Shown here: positions 50,411 through 60,700 of the stretch, one piece after another | How positions within the stretch are numbered: the stretch's first letter is position 1 | Layout of the letters: each line of letters opens with the position of its first letter | Origin: Paludibacterium purpuratum | GTDB taxonomy: Bacteria; Pseudomonadota; Gammaproteobacteria; Burkholderiales; Chromobacteriaceae | Assembly (NCBI RefSeq): GCF_004363805.1 | Contig: NZ_SNZP01000015.1 | Span: forward strand, 1-64,000 | Direction: 5' to 3' | Length of the DNA: 64,000 bases | Notes under the pieces: model-generated | What the model was told of the DNA's origin: nothing | Database searches by the model: none | What the model saw: only the letters and a program-made list of their open reading frames with translations | Made by a program: the position numbers and the translations under genes

Positions 50411-52020
50411 CGGCGATCAAAATGGCGATCCCCGACCCTTGGGAGACGGGGTTGAGCCAGGGCTGGCAGGTGACCGACGGTGCCGAGCTGACAGAGGATC
50501 TGACCTTGCAAGCCGATGTGGCGATCGTCGGTAGCGGCGCCGGTGGCGGCATGGCGGCCGAGGTGTTGGCCGAGCACGGTTTCTCTGTGGTGCTGATCGA
50601 GGAGGGCGGATTGAAAAGCTCGCGCGACTTCCATTTGTTGGAGCGCGAGGCCTATCCGACGCTTTATCAAGAAGCGGCGGCGCGTAAGACAGCCGACCGC
50701 GGCATCACCATTCTGCAGGGGCGAACGGTCGGCGGCGGAACCACCGTCAACTGGACTTCGTCGTTTCGCACGCCGGTATCGACCTTGGCTTGGTGGCGCG
50801 AGCAGCTGGGCTTGCACACGCTGACCGAGGCGACGCTTGCGCCATGGTTCGAGCGGGCGGAAACCCGGCTCGGCGTAGCCGATTGGTTGGTCGAGCCCAA
50901 TGCCAACAATCAAGCGCTGGGTCGTGGCTGCCGCGCCTTGGGGATTCCTTACGGTCAGATCCGGCGCAATGTGCGCGGCTGCTGGAACCTCGGCTACTGC
51001 GGCATGGGCTGCGCCACCAACGCCAAGCAGTCGATGTTGGTGACCACCATTCCGGCGGCGCTGACCCACGGTGCGCGCCTACTGACCCGGTTGCGGGTCG
51101 AGTCGCTGCAGTTCAATGCCGCAGCGGATCGGGTCTCGTCGCTGCGCTGCCTGGCATTGGTAGGAGATGGTATTCGGCCCAGCGGCCGGACGGTCACTAT
51201 CCAGGCACGCCAGGTGGTGTTGTCGGCCGGCGCCATCGGCACGCCTGCACTGTTGTTGCGTAGCGCGGCACCCGATCCGCACGGTTTGTTGGGCCGGCGC
51301 ACTTTCCTGCACCCGGTGGCGCTGTCCGGCGCCCGTTTCAAACAACGCATCGATGCTTTCGACGGCGCGCCGCAAACGCTGTATAGCGATCATTTCATGC
51401 ATACCCAGCCGATCGATGGGCCGTTGGGTTTTAAACTGGAGGTGCCGCCGGTTCATCCGTTGCTCATGGCGGCGACCTTATCCGGCTTCGGGGCGGCACA
51501 TGCGGCGCAGATGCGGGATTTGCCGCATTTGCAGGTGATGCTGGCGCTCTCGCGCGACGGTTTTCATCCGGCGAGCCAGGGCGGCGCGGTGCGTCTTGGG
51601 CGCGATGGCCTGCCGCAGCTCGATTATCCGTTGGGCGATGTGGAGTGGGATGCGATCCGTCGCAGTTGGCTGACCATGGCCGAGTTGCAGTTCGCCGCAG
51701 GGGCCGAGTCGGTGCTGACCGTACATGAATTGGCACGTCCGGCGCGGAGCTGGGCCGAGGCGCGCCGCCAGATCGGCGACTTGCCGCTCAAGGCGGGGTT
51801 GGCACGGGTGGTCAGTGCGCACGTGATGGGTGGCGCCGCCATGGGGGCGGATGCCCGCAGCGGGGTGGTGGATCAATGGGGGCGGCATTGGCAGTTGACT
51901 AACTTGACCGTGATCGACGGTTCGGTGTTTCCCACCAGTATCGGCGCCAATCCGCAGTTGTCGGTGTATGCCTTTTCGTTGCGCGCCGCCGAGGCGTTGG
52001 CGACGCGCATGCGTCCGTAG
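50407..52020 (+). CDS. GMC-family FAD-dependent oxidoreductase
   Basis: 537 residues. The Rossmann motif VAIVGSGAGGGMAAEVLAE begins near residue 37 and is followed by VLIEEGGL. QGRTVGGGTTVNWTSSFRTP is the GMC signature 1, and VVLSAGAIGTPALLL is signature 2. The C-terminal VSAHVMGGAAMG and SIGANPQLSVYAFSLRAAEA hold the catalytic His and Asn. The enzyme lacks its own signal peptide. It should oxidise an alcohol to an aldehyde, feeding the ALDH of the operon. Confidence 0.9.
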   Translation: MTAIKMAIPDPWETGLSQGWQVTDGAELTEDLTLQADVAIVGSGAGGGMAAEVLAEHGFSVVLIEEGGLKSSRDFHLLEREAYPTLYQEAAARKTADRGITILQGRTVGGGTTVNWTSSFRTPVSTLAWWREQLGLHTLTEATLAPWFERAETRLGVADWLVEPNANNQALGRGCRALGIPYGQIRRNVRGCWNLGYCGMGCATNAKQSMLVTTIPAALTHGARLLTRLRVESLQFNAAADRVSSLRCLALVGDGIRPSGRTVTIQARQVVLSAGAIGTPALLLRSAAPDPHGLLGRRTFLHPVALSGARFKQRIDAFDGAPQTLYSDHFMHTQPIDGPLGFKLEVPPVHPLLMAATLSGFGAAHAAQMRDLPHLQVMLALSRDGFHPASQGGAVRLGRDGLPQLDYPLGDVEWDAIRRSWLTMAELQFAAGAESVLTVHELARPARSWAEARRQIGDLPLKAGLARVVSAHVMGGAAMGADARSGVVDQWGRHWQLTNLTVIDGSVFPTSIGANPQLSVYAFSLRAAEALATRMRP

Positions 52021-52028
52021 ACGCGGCC

Positions 52029-52087
52029 GTGGGAACGGCCTCAGCCGCGATTTACTTGCGGTGGCCCATCGCGGCTAAAGCCGCGCC
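52029..52087. repeat. Pair of inverted REP-like elements (BIME-like)
   Basis: GTGGGAACGGCCTCAGCCGC plus GAT at 52029-52051 and its inverted copy ATCGCGGCTAAAGCCGCGCC at 52068-52087 face each other between the GMC and TetR genes. They match the REP at 47253. Confidence 0.75.
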
Positions 52088-52096
52088 TATGCGTGT

Positions 52097-52741
52097 CTAG
52101 CAGGGGTAGCGGTCGGCCAGCATCTGGTAGGCGGCGACGAACTGCGGCTGCACAAATGGCTTGAGTAGCGCCAGTACCTGGCGTACGCCGCGATAGCCCG
52201 ACAGTTCGGTGATCGGCGCCTTCGGACGCGAAGTCTGCTCGAAGGCGAACCAGAACTTGACCACCAGCCAGATATTGGTGCCGACCGGACCGATATCTTC
52301 TTGCTCCATCTTCAATAGACCGAGGCGGATGAATTCCTCGAAATGCCGTGCCAGCAGATTCTGCAGGTCGGTATTGACGAATTGGTGGTACTCCGACTGC
52401 AACTGCGGATTGCGTGCCAGCAGGCCGGGCAGGTCGTAGAACATGAAGCGGAACTGCCACATCGCCTGGAACGCGGTATCCAGGTAGTTGACCAGATCGT
52501 CCACGGTCATGGTGCGGTTGTTCGGCGCCGCCAGACGTTGGTTGATGAAGTCGCGATACTGCAGAAAGATCTGGTAGACGATCTCTTCTTTGTTGCGGAA
52601 GTGATAGTACAGATTGCCCGGGCTGATGCCGAGGTGCGCCGCGATGTGGTTGGTGGTGATGCTGCGTTCGCCTTGCTCGTTGAAGAGCTTCAGGCTTTCC
52701 TGAATGATGCGGTCGTAAGTCTTGATGCGGGTTCGGCTCAT
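52097..52741 (-). CDS. TetR-family regulator of the ALDH/GMC operon
   Basis: 214 residues. The HTH spans RSITTNHIAAHLGISPGNLYYHFRNKEEIVYQI; key part ISPGNLYYHFRNK. The C-terminal ligand domain is Trp/Phe-rich, suggesting a hydrophobic effector. It is convergent with the ALDH-Tat-GMC operon. A near-copy of that operon's 16-bp operator lies 41 bp upstream of its own start, arguing for joint control of both. Confidence 0.88.
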   Translation of the reverse strand: MSRTRIKTYDRIIQESLKLFNEQGERSITTNHIAAHLGISPGNLYYHFRNKEEIVYQIFLQYRDFINQRLAAPNNRTMTVDDLVNYLDTAFQAMWQFRFMFYDLPGLLARNPQLQSEYHQFVNTDLQNLLARHFEEFIRLGLLKMEQEDIGPVGTNIWLVVKFWFAFEQTSRPKAPITELSGYRGVRQVLALLKPFVQPQFVAAYQMLADRYPC

Positions 52742-52781
52742 GGCGTTCAGGCTTGTCGATTTTTCGTTATTGTCGCACGTT

Positions 52782-52797
52782 TGGAGCCCTTGCTCTA
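52782..52797. promoter_or_regulatory. 16-bp operator before the TetR gene
   Basis: TGGAGCCCTTGCTCTA matches the 48401-48416 palindrome TAGAGCCCGGGCTCTA at 13 of 16 positions, with both half-site cores (GAGCCC/GCTCTA) retained. Located upstream of the TetR start on the minus strand. Confidence 0.65.
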
Positions 52798-52846
52798 GGC
52801 GAAAATCGATTTATAAGCCAGTATCGATTTTCGCCTCTCTCAGTTG

Positions 52847-54457
52847 TCAGTCGTTCAGTCTCACGGCGTGTTCGCGGGTCTCGTGGAACACGATGTCCGG
52901 CCAGCGTTCTTGGGTCAAATTCAGGTTGACGCGGCTGGTGGCCAGGAAGGCCAGATTGCCGCCGGCATCGGTCGACATCTGTCCCACCAGCGCCGATTCG
53001 AATTCTTCCAGTTTTTTGCGATCTGCGCAGCTGACCCAGCGCGCGCTCCAGATGCTGGTCGAGTCGAACACCGCGTCGACCCCGTATTCCGCCGCCAGGC
53101 GCGAGGCCACGACTTCGAACTGCAGGACGCCCACGGCGCCCAGAATCAGATCGCCGCCGCTGTGCGGCTTGAACACTTGCACCGCGCCTTCCTCGCCCAG
53201 TTGCTGTAAGCCCTTGTGCAGTTGCTTGAGCTTGAGCGGGTTCTTGATGCGCACCGTGCGGAACAGTTCCGGCGCGAAGAATGGGATGCCGGTATAGGCC
53301 AGTGCTTCGCCTTCGGAGAAGCTGTCGCCGATCTGGATGTTCCCGTGGTTCGGAATGCCGATGATGTCGCCCGCGAAGGCTTCCTCGACGGTTTCGCGCG
53401 CATGGGCCATGAAGGTGACCACGCTGGAGGCGGCGATGTCGCGGTTCAAACGCAGGTGCTTGATCTTCATGCCGCGCTCGAAACGGCCCGAGCACACGCG
53501 CAGGAAGGCGATGCGGTCGCGGTGCTTGGGGTCCATATTGGCCTGGATCTTGAATACGAAGCCGGAGAAGGGCGTCTCGTCGGGGTGTACGCTACGCACG
53601 GTGGCGTCGCGTTCGCTCGGTGCCGGCGCCCAGTTGATCAGCGCATCGAGAATTTCGCGCACGCCGAAGTTGTTGATTGCCGAGCCGAAGAATACCGGCG
53701 TCAATGTGCCGTCGAGGAAGGCTTGCAGGTCGAATTCGTTCGAAGCACCCTTGACCAGCTCGATCTCCATGCGCAGTTGTTCCATTTCCAGCGGGAACAA
53801 TTCGTCCAGGCGCGGATTGTCGATGCCCTGGATGACCTCCACGTCGGTCAGCAGTTTTTCGCTACCAGGTTCGAACAGGATGACCTCATCCGACAGCAGG
53901 CTGTAAACCCCGCGGAAGGTCTTACCCATGCCGATTGGCCAGGTAACCGGCGCACAGCGGATTTTCAGAATGTTCTCGACTTCGTCGAGTAGTTCCAGCG
54001 AATCGCGCACTTCGCGGTCGTACTTGTTCATGAAAGTGACGATCGGCGTGCTGCGCAGTCGGCAAACGTTGAGCAGCTTGATGGTCTGATCTTCCACGCC
54101 CTTGGCGGCGTCGATCACCATGAGCGCCGAGTCGACCGCGGTCAGTACGCGATAGGTATCTTCCGAGAAGTCCTGGTGGCCGGGGGTGTCCAGCAAATTG
54201 ACCGTGTGCTCGCGGTACTCGAACTGCATGACGGACGAGGCAACGGAAATGCCGCGCTGCTTTTCGATCTCCATCCAGTCGGATGTGGCGAATTTCCCGG
54301 TCTTCTTGCCCTTGACCGTGCCTGCTTGCTGAATCGCACCCGAGAACAACAACAGTTTCTCGGTCAGGGTGGTTTTACCGGCGTCGGGGTGGGAGATGAT
54401 GGCAAAAGTGCGGCGGCGAGCCACTTGCTCGGCAAGTTGGTTCAATTCTGTGGACAT
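52847..54457 (-). CDS. prfC: Peptide chain release factor 3
   Basis: 536 residues, normal for RF3. GTPase motifs: [20 protein letters not shown] (G1), [12 protein letters not shown] (G2 region), [16 protein letters not shown] (G3), FMNKYDRE (G4). The later [20 protein letters not shown] is specific to RF3. It recycles RF1/RF2 after translation termination. Monocistronic between two minus-strand genes. Confidence 0.97.
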   Translation of the reverse strand: MSTELNQLAEQVARRRTFAIISHPDAGKTTLTEKLLLFSGAIQQAGTVKGKKTGKFATSDWMEIEKQRGISVASSVMQFEYREHTVNLLDTPGHQDFSEDTYRVLTAVDSALMVIDAAKGVEDQTIKLLNVCRLRSTPIVTFMNKYDREVRDSLELLDEVENILKIRCAPVTWPIGMGKTFRGVYSLLSDEVILFEPGSEKLLTDVEVIQGIDNPRLDELFPLEMEQLRMEIELVKGASNEFDLQAFLDGTLTPVFFGSAINNFGVREILDALINWAPAPSERDATVRSVHPDETPFSGFVFKIQANMDPKHRDRIAFLRVCSGRFERGMKIKHLRLNRDIAASSVVTFMAHARETVEEAFAGDIIGIPNHGNIQIGDSFSEGEALAYTGIPFFAPELFRTVRIKNPLKLKQLHKGLQQLGEEGAVQVFKPHSGGDLILGAVGVLQFEVVASRLAAEYGVDAVFDSTSIWSARWVSCADRKKLEEFESALVGQMSTDAGGNLAFLATSRVNLNLTQERWPDIVFHETREHAVRLND

Positions 54458-54550
54458 GTCGGCGGCGGATGCGGCTAAAAGGCGAAATTTTACCCTATTC
54501 GCAAACGGGAATGAATCTTTATGTTCGAATTCCGTCGCCGCTGTCGGATA

Positions 54551-55285
54551 TCAATCTTCGAGCCAGATCATGCTGGCCATCCGGCCGGTGCGCCCGTCGC
54601 GCCGGTAGGAGAAGAAACGGCCGCGCTCGATTACCGTGCAGCAGTCCCCGCCGTAAACTTCGTCGATGCCGAGTCCGGCAAGTCGTAGTCTTGCCAATAG
54701 GTAGATGTCAGCCAGGTATTTGTCGTCATCGATCATGGAGAATGCCTGAGCCGACCGTGGGTCGGCCGCCATGAAGGCGTCGCGCACTTCGGTTCCCACC
54801 TCGAAGGCGTCCGGGCCGATGGCCGGGCCGAGCCAAGCCATCAACTGCGCGCCGGGTTGCCGCATGGCCGTCACCGTCGCCTCGACGACGCCGTTGCACA
54901 GGCCGCGCCAGCCGGCGTGCGCCGCGCCGACCACCGTGCCGGCTCGGTCGCACAGCAGTATCGGCAAGCAGTCCGCGGTCATGACGGTGCAGACGACATT
55001 GGCTGTACGGGTGAAGCTGGCATCGGCATCGGTGAGCGAGTCGACCGTCTCCGCGGCCACGACCCGGCTGCCGTGTACCTGCACAAGCCATGTCGGCTCC
55101 GCCGGCAGGTGCTGCGCGACCAACGCGCGGTTGGCGGCGACATTCTCCGGTGCGTCGCCGACGTGATCGCCCAAATTCAGGCTGTCGAACGGCGCCGGGC
55201 TGACGCCGCCTTGGCGCGAGGTGGTCAGTGTGCGCACCCGCTCGGGTGCCGGCCAGTCCGCGGTCAGCCACTCAGTCGCGGACAT
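54551..55285 (-). CDS. pgeF: Peptidoglycan editing factor PgeF (YfiH, multicopper-oxidase-fold)
   Basis: 244 residues from ATG 55285 (MSATEWLTADWPAPERVRTL), overlapping rluD by 14 bp. The YfiH family motifs are QVHGSRVVAAE, the zinc/copper-site cysteine in VMTADCLPILLCD, the AAHAGWRGLCNGVVEATV histidine, and LGPAIGPDAFEVG. PgeF removes wrongly incorporated L-Ser from cell-wall precursors; laccase-like activity was reported earlier. The conserved bamD/rluD/pgeF arrangement is as in E. coli. Confidence 0.93.
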   Translation of the reverse strand: MSATEWLTADWPAPERVRTLTTSRQGGVSPAPFDSLNLGDHVGDAPENVAANRALVAQHLPAEPTWLVQVHGSRVVAAETVDSLTDADASFTRTANVVCTVMTADCLPILLCDRAGTVVGAAHAGWRGLCNGVVEATVTAMRQPGAQLMAWLGPAIGPDAFEVGTEVRDAFMAADPRSAQAFSMIDDDKYLADIYLLARLRLAGLGIDEVYGGDCCTVIERGRFFSYRRDGRTGRMASMIWLED

Positions 55286-56357
55286 AGAGCACCTCGACGT
55301 CGTGGTCGTCGTCATCGTCCCAGTCGCCATCCTCCAGTTCGTCGTGGCCGGTCTGGACGGTGCCCGGCCGTTCGGCGCGGAGCGCCGCCAGCAGATTGCG
55401 CATGTCATCGGGAATGCGCGCGCGCCAGCTCATTTCCTGTCCGCTGGCCGGGTGCGTCAGCGTCAGTTGGCAGGCGTGCAGCGCTTGACGGCCAAGCGCC
55501 TTGACCGCCAGGGCGACCTCTTCGGGCATCGGGTGGCGCGGATTGCCATACAGCGGATCGCCGGCCAGCGGGTGGCGCGCCTCGCGTAGGTGTACGCGAA
55601 TCTGGTGCGTGCGGCCGGTTTCCAGCTTGCATTCGATGTAGCTGTGGCTTGGGTAGCGTTCCAGGACGCGCAAATGGGTCACGGCCGGCTTGCCGCCGAA
55701 TTTCACCACCGCCATGCGTAGTCGGTTGTGCGGGTCGCGGCCGATGGCGGCATCGATTTTGCCGTCGCACGGCACCTGACCGTCGGCGATGGCGCGATAG
55801 AGGCGGGTGACGGTGCGCGCCTGCAGTTGGCGCACCAGCTCGGTCTGAGCCGGCACGGTACGCGCCACCACCATCAGGCCGCTGGTTTCCTTGTCCAGCC
55901 GGTGCACGATACCTGCGCGCGGCACGTGCGCCAGCTGCGGGTCGTGGTGCAACAGACCGTTGAGCAGGGTGCCGGTCCAGTTGCCGGCCGCCGGGTGAAC
56001 GACCATACCGGCCGGTTTGTTGATGACGATGATGTGCTCGTCCTGGTAGACGATGGGCAGATCCATCGGCTCCGGAGTGAAGGATAGCGTCTCTTCGCTT
56101 GGACGGATCTCGACGCGGATGTGCTCGCCGCCTTGTAGGCGGGTGCGCGGCGTGGCGGGCTTGCCGTCCAGCAGTACCGCACCGTCTTTGATCCATTGCG
56201 ACAGGCGGCTGCGCGAATAGTCGGTCAGCAGTTTCGCCAGGGCGGCATCCAGTCGTTCGCCTGCCATCGACTGGGATACATCGAATTCTTGCGAGGTGGA
56301 TACCTCGTTTTCCGAGTTGTCGCTATAATCCTCGGAATCAAAATAAGGATCGGTCAT
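55272..56357 (-). CDS. rluD: 23S rRNA pseudouridine synthase RluD
   Basis: 361 residues. An acidic N-terminal leader (FDSEDYSDNSENEVS) precedes an S4 domain (GERLDAALAKLLTDYSRSRL) and then the catalytic domain with RLDKETSGLMVVA, the aspartate being the pseudouridylation nucleophile. CKLETGRTHQIRVH and HACQLTLTHPASG follow. A C-terminal Asp/Glu-rich tail of about 20 residues is unusual. It modifies helix 69 of 23S rRNA. Its start codon overlaps the divergent bamD start by two bases. Confidence 0.95.
   Translation of the reverse strand: MTDPYFDSEDYSDNSENEVSTSQEFDVSQSMAGERLDAALAKLLTDYSRSRLSQWIKDGAVLLDGKPATPRTRLQGGEHIRVEIRPSEETLSFTPEPMDLPIVYQDEHIIVINKPAGMVVHPAAGNWTGTLLNGLLHHDPQLAHVPRAGIVHRLDKETSGLMVVARTVPAQTELVRQLQARTVTRLYRAIADGQVPCDGKIDAAIGRDPHNRLRMAVVKFGGKPAVTHLRVLERYPSHSYIECKLETGRTHQIRVHLREARHPLAGDPLYGNPRHPMPEEVALAVKALGRQALHACQLTLTHPASGQEMSWRARIPDDMRNLLAALRAERPGTVQTGHDELEDGDWDDDDDHDVEVLYVRD
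56324..56329 (+). promoter_or_regulatory. Likely -10 element of bamD inside rluD
   Basis: A perfect TATAAT lies 26 bp before the bamD ATG and within the first codons of the divergent rluD. No obvious -35 is seen, so only a partial promoter call. Confidence 0.4.
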
Positions 56358-57147
56358 GAAAAGATACGTTGCAGCTATGTTGGTTGTGCTGGGATTGTCC
56401 GCCTGTGCGACGCCCGATACCTATGACGAGACACGCGGCTGGACCGTGGACAAGCTGTATACGGAGGCCCGTTCCGAGCTGGATTCCGGTAATTATACGC
56501 GCGCAGAGAAATTATACGAAACGTTGGAAGCGCGTTTCCCTTACGGACGCTATGCGCAACAGGCGCAGATGGACATCGCCTACACCTATTTCAAGGATCA
56601 CGAAAGCGAACTGGCGCTGGCCGCGTGCGACCGATTCATCAAACTGCATCCGTCCCACCCCAACCTGGATTACATCTATTACCTCAAGGGGCTGGTCTAT
56701 CTGAATAACGACGATAGCTGGTTCGGCAAGTGGGGCGGCCAGGATATGAGCGAGCGTGATCCCAAGGCGTCGGGCGAGGCTTTTACCGCATTCAACGAAG
56801 TGGTCAGCCGTTTCCCGAACAGCAAGTATGCCGAAGATGCGCTGAAGAAGATGAACCAGCTGGTGGATGCGCTGGGGGGGTATCAGATGCATGTGGCGCG
56901 CTATTACATGAAGCGCGGTGCCTACGTGGCGGCGGTCAACCGTGCCCAAACCGTGTTGCGGGAGTACGGCAATACCCGTTACGTCGAAGAGTCGTTGGCG
57001 CTGATGTCGGAGGGCTACGGTCGCCTCGGCATGACCAAGTTGCATGACGATGCGCAGCGAGTATTGGCGCTTAACTATCCCAAGAGTGCCTACCTGAGCC
57101 AGCCGTGGAAGGAAACAGAAATGCCTTGGTGGAAGTTCTGGCAATAA
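56356..57147 (+). CDS. bamD: Outer-membrane assembly lipoprotein BamD
   Basis: 263 residues. A signal peptide and lipobox (LVVLGLSACATPD, Cys17) mark a lipoprotein. TPR-like repeats follow: YTEARSELDSGNYTRAEKLYE, FPYGRYAQQAQMDIAYTYFK, and FPNSKYAEDALKKMNQLVDAL. It is the essential partner of BamA in beta-barrel insertion. The start overlaps the divergent rluD start by two bases, the same divergent layout seen in gammaproteobacteria. A strong bidirectional terminator follows. Confidence 0.96.
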   Translation: MKRYVAAMLVVLGLSACATPDTYDETRGWTVDKLYTEARSELDSGNYTRAEKLYETLEARFPYGRYAQQAQMDIAYTYFKDHESELALAACDRFIKLHPSHPNLDYIYYLKGLVYLNNDDSWFGKWGGQDMSERDPKASGEAFTAFNEVVSRFPNSKYAEDALKKMNQLVDALGGYQMHVARYYMKRGAYVAAVNRAQTVLREYGNTRYVEESLALMSEGYGRLGMTKLHDDAQRVLALNYPKSAYLSQPWKETEMPWWKFWQ

Positions 57148-57160
57148 TTTCCGCGATCGA

Positions 57161-57198
57161 AAAAAACAACGCACACCCTCGGGTGTGCGTTGTTTTTT
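57161..57198. terminator. Bidirectional terminator between bamD and glnB
   Basis: AAAAAACAACGCACACCC, TC loop and GGGTGTGCGTTGTTTTTT form an 18-bp perfect stem with A/T tracts on both sides. Serves bamD and the convergent PII gene. Confidence 0.92.
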
Positions 57199-57286
57199 AT
57201 CTATTAGCAATAAATGATATTTATTGCATTGCTAGGCAGGCTGGCGCATCCTTTGCTGATGAATGGGCGGCTGTGCGCGCCGATCC

Positions 57287-57646
<360 letters not shown>

Positions 57647-57763
57647 TTATATAAATGCGGAGTGAATGTCCTGCTCTCGGACAGTATTAAGCAGATAGCT
57701 TAAACTGCCTGCATATTTGCTGGTATTATGACGCGCTTTCCTGAAACTTGTCGCGGGTGCTGA

Positions 57764-60700
57764 ATGGCTCACATTATCAAGCTGCGGGGTGGGGTCGCCC
57801 TGTCACAGTTCCGTCTGGAAAAACTCATTGCGGCGGCTCAAGCTGCCGGTCTTCCTGAAATCAATCTGTCTGCCGAGTATTGGCATCTGGTCGAGAGCGA
57901 TGCGCCACTCGACGCCACAGGCCAGGAATTGCTTGCCCGAATCCTGACCTATGGCGAACCGGCGCCCGAGGCTATGCCCGCCGGTGAACTATTCCTGGTG
58001 ACGCCACGGCTGGGTACCTTGTCGCCCTGGGCATCCAAAGCCACCGATATCGTCACGCATTGCGGGCTATCCTCGGTGCGCCGCGTCGAACGCGCAACCG
58101 CCTTCCGCGCCGCTTCGGCCACTGCGCTGACGCCTGCTCAACGCACTACGCTCGCCGGCCTGCTGCACGACCGCATGACCGAAACGGTGTTGAGCGATTT
58201 CGAACAGGCCGAGCGGCTGTTCGTTCATGTCGCGGCGCAGCCGATGACCACAGTGGACGTGTTGACCGGCGGACGCGATGCGCTCGCGCGCGCCAACGTC
58301 GATCTGGGGTTGGCGCTGTCGGCCGACGAGGTCGATTACCTGGTGGAAAACTTCCGCCGTCTGGCGCGTAATCCCAGCGACGTCGAATTGATGATGTTCG
58401 CTCAAGCCAATTCCGAGCACTGCCGTCACAAGATTTTCAACGCCCAGTTCATCGTCGACGGGCAGCCTTGCGAAAAATCGCTGTTCGGTATGATCCGCGA
58501 CACTCACGCCGCTCACCCCGAAGGCACCTTGGTCGCTTATAGCGACAATGCCTCGGTCATCGAGGGCGCGACGGTCGAGCGCCTGTACCCGGAGCCGGAA
58601 ACGCACGGCTATCGCTACCACGATGAGCCGACCCATCTGTTGATGAAGGTCGAGACCCATAACCATCCGACGGCGATTTCGCCGTTCGCCGGCGCCTCTA
58701 CCGGTTCCGGCGGCGAAATCCGCGACGAGGGCGCCACTGGGCGCGGTTCGCGTCCGAAAGCGGGCCTGTGCGGCTTCGCGGTTTCGAATCTCAATATTCC
58801 GGGTTTTGTTCAGCCTTGGGAGCATTATCAGAAGGATCGGCCGCAATACGGTCGACCGGGACGGATCGCCTCGGCGCTGGAGATCATGCTCGACGGGCCG
58901 ATCGGTGCCGCCGCCTTCAATAACGAGTTCGGCCGGCCCAACCTCGCCGGGTACTTCCGTACCTTCGAGGAAATGTTCGACGACGAAATGCGCGGCTATC
59001 ACAAGCCGATCATGGTCGCCGGCGGCCTGGGCAATATCCAGGGACGGCAGATCAAGAAGGATCGCATTGCCGAAGGCGCATTGTTGATTCAATTGGGTGG
59101 TCCTGGGCTGTTGATCGGTCTGGGGGGTGGCGCGGCATCCAGTATGGATACCGGTGCCAACCACGAAGCGCTGGATTTCGACTCGGTGCAGCGCGGCAAT
59201 CCGGAAATGCAGCGCCGCTGTCAGGAGCTGATCGACCGTTGCTGGCAGTTGGGCGAAGCCAATCCGATCGTTTCGATTCACGATGTCGGTGCGGGCGGCC
59301 TGTCGAACGCCTTCCCCGAATTGGTGAACGATGCCGGGCGTAGCGCGACCTTCGAATTGCGTCAGGTGCCGCTGGAAGATACCGGCATGACGCCGATGCA
59401 GATCTGGTCCAACGAGTCGCAGGAACGATACGTGCTGGCGATCCAGCCGCGCGATCTCGAACGCTTCCGCGCCTTGGCCGAGCGCGAGCGCTGTCCGTTC
59501 GCCGTGGTCGGTACCGCCACCGACGACGGGCGCCTGCGTGTGCGCGACGATCATTTCGGCAACCTTCCGGTCGATATGCCCATGGAAGTGCTGCTGGGCA
59601 AGCCGCCGCGCATGACGCGAGAAGCGGTGTCGCGCGAATTGGCATTCAACGTCTTCGATGCCGCTTTGTTCGATCTGCGCGAAACGGCATACCGAGTGCT
59701 GCGCCACCCGACCGTGGCCGATAAATCCTTCCTGATTACCATCGGCGACCGAACCGTGGGCGGTATGACCGCGCGCGACCAGATGGTCGGGCGCTGGCAG
59801 GTGCCGGTGGCGGATGTGGCCGTGACCACGATGGGATTCAATACCTTGCGCGGCGAAGCCATGGCCATGGGCGAGCGCCCGCCGGCGGCGCTGTTTAATG
59901 CGCCGGCTTCCGGACGTCTGGCCGTGGGCGAAGCGCTGACCAATATCGCCGCCGCCCACATCGGCGCAATCTCCAATATCAAGTTGTCGGCCAACTGGAT
60001 GGCCGCTGCCGGCCATGCCGGCGAGGATGCCAACCTGTACCGCACGGTCGAGGGCGTGTCGCACTTGGCGTGCGAGATGGGGTTGTCGATTCCGGTCGGC
60101 AAGGATTCGCTGTCGATGAAGACCGTCTGGGAGGATCAGGACGGCTCGCAAAAATCGGTGACCGCGCCGTTGTCGCTGGTGGTGTCGGCCTTCGCCCCGG
60201 TCGAGAATGTGAACAAGACCGTCACGCCGGATCTCAAGGACGAGAAGGATACCGACCTGATCCTGATCGACTTGGGTTATGGCCGCTGCCGTCTTGGCGG
60301 TTCGATCTACGGCCAGGTGTGGAAGCACATGCGCGGCCGTTCGCCGGATGTCGAAAGTCCGCAACAACTGGTGTCCTTCTTCGATACCGTGCAGTCGCTG
60401 ATCCGCGACGACATGCTGCTGGCCTATCACGACCGATCCGATGGCGGTTTGTTCGTCACGCTATCGGAGATGATGTTCTCCGGTCGTGTCGGCTTGACCA
60501 TCGACCTGCAGGAGTTGGTCATCGAGCGCCGCAAGACGCAGCGCTATATCGACGACTTCGTGCAGCCGACGCCGGAAGCCGCTACCCGCGGCCGTATCAT
60601 GCGCGTGCTGTTCAACGAAGAGTTGGGCGCCGTGCTGCAGGTCAAGAAGGCGAACACCGCCGAAGTGATTTCGCGCTTCATGCAAGCCGGTATCGGCCGC

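Noticed and set aside
58067-60430. 787-codon minus-strand frame opposite purL
   Set aside because: It lies wholly within the verified purL coding sequence, is His/Arg/Gln-rich, and has no ribosome binding site or motif.
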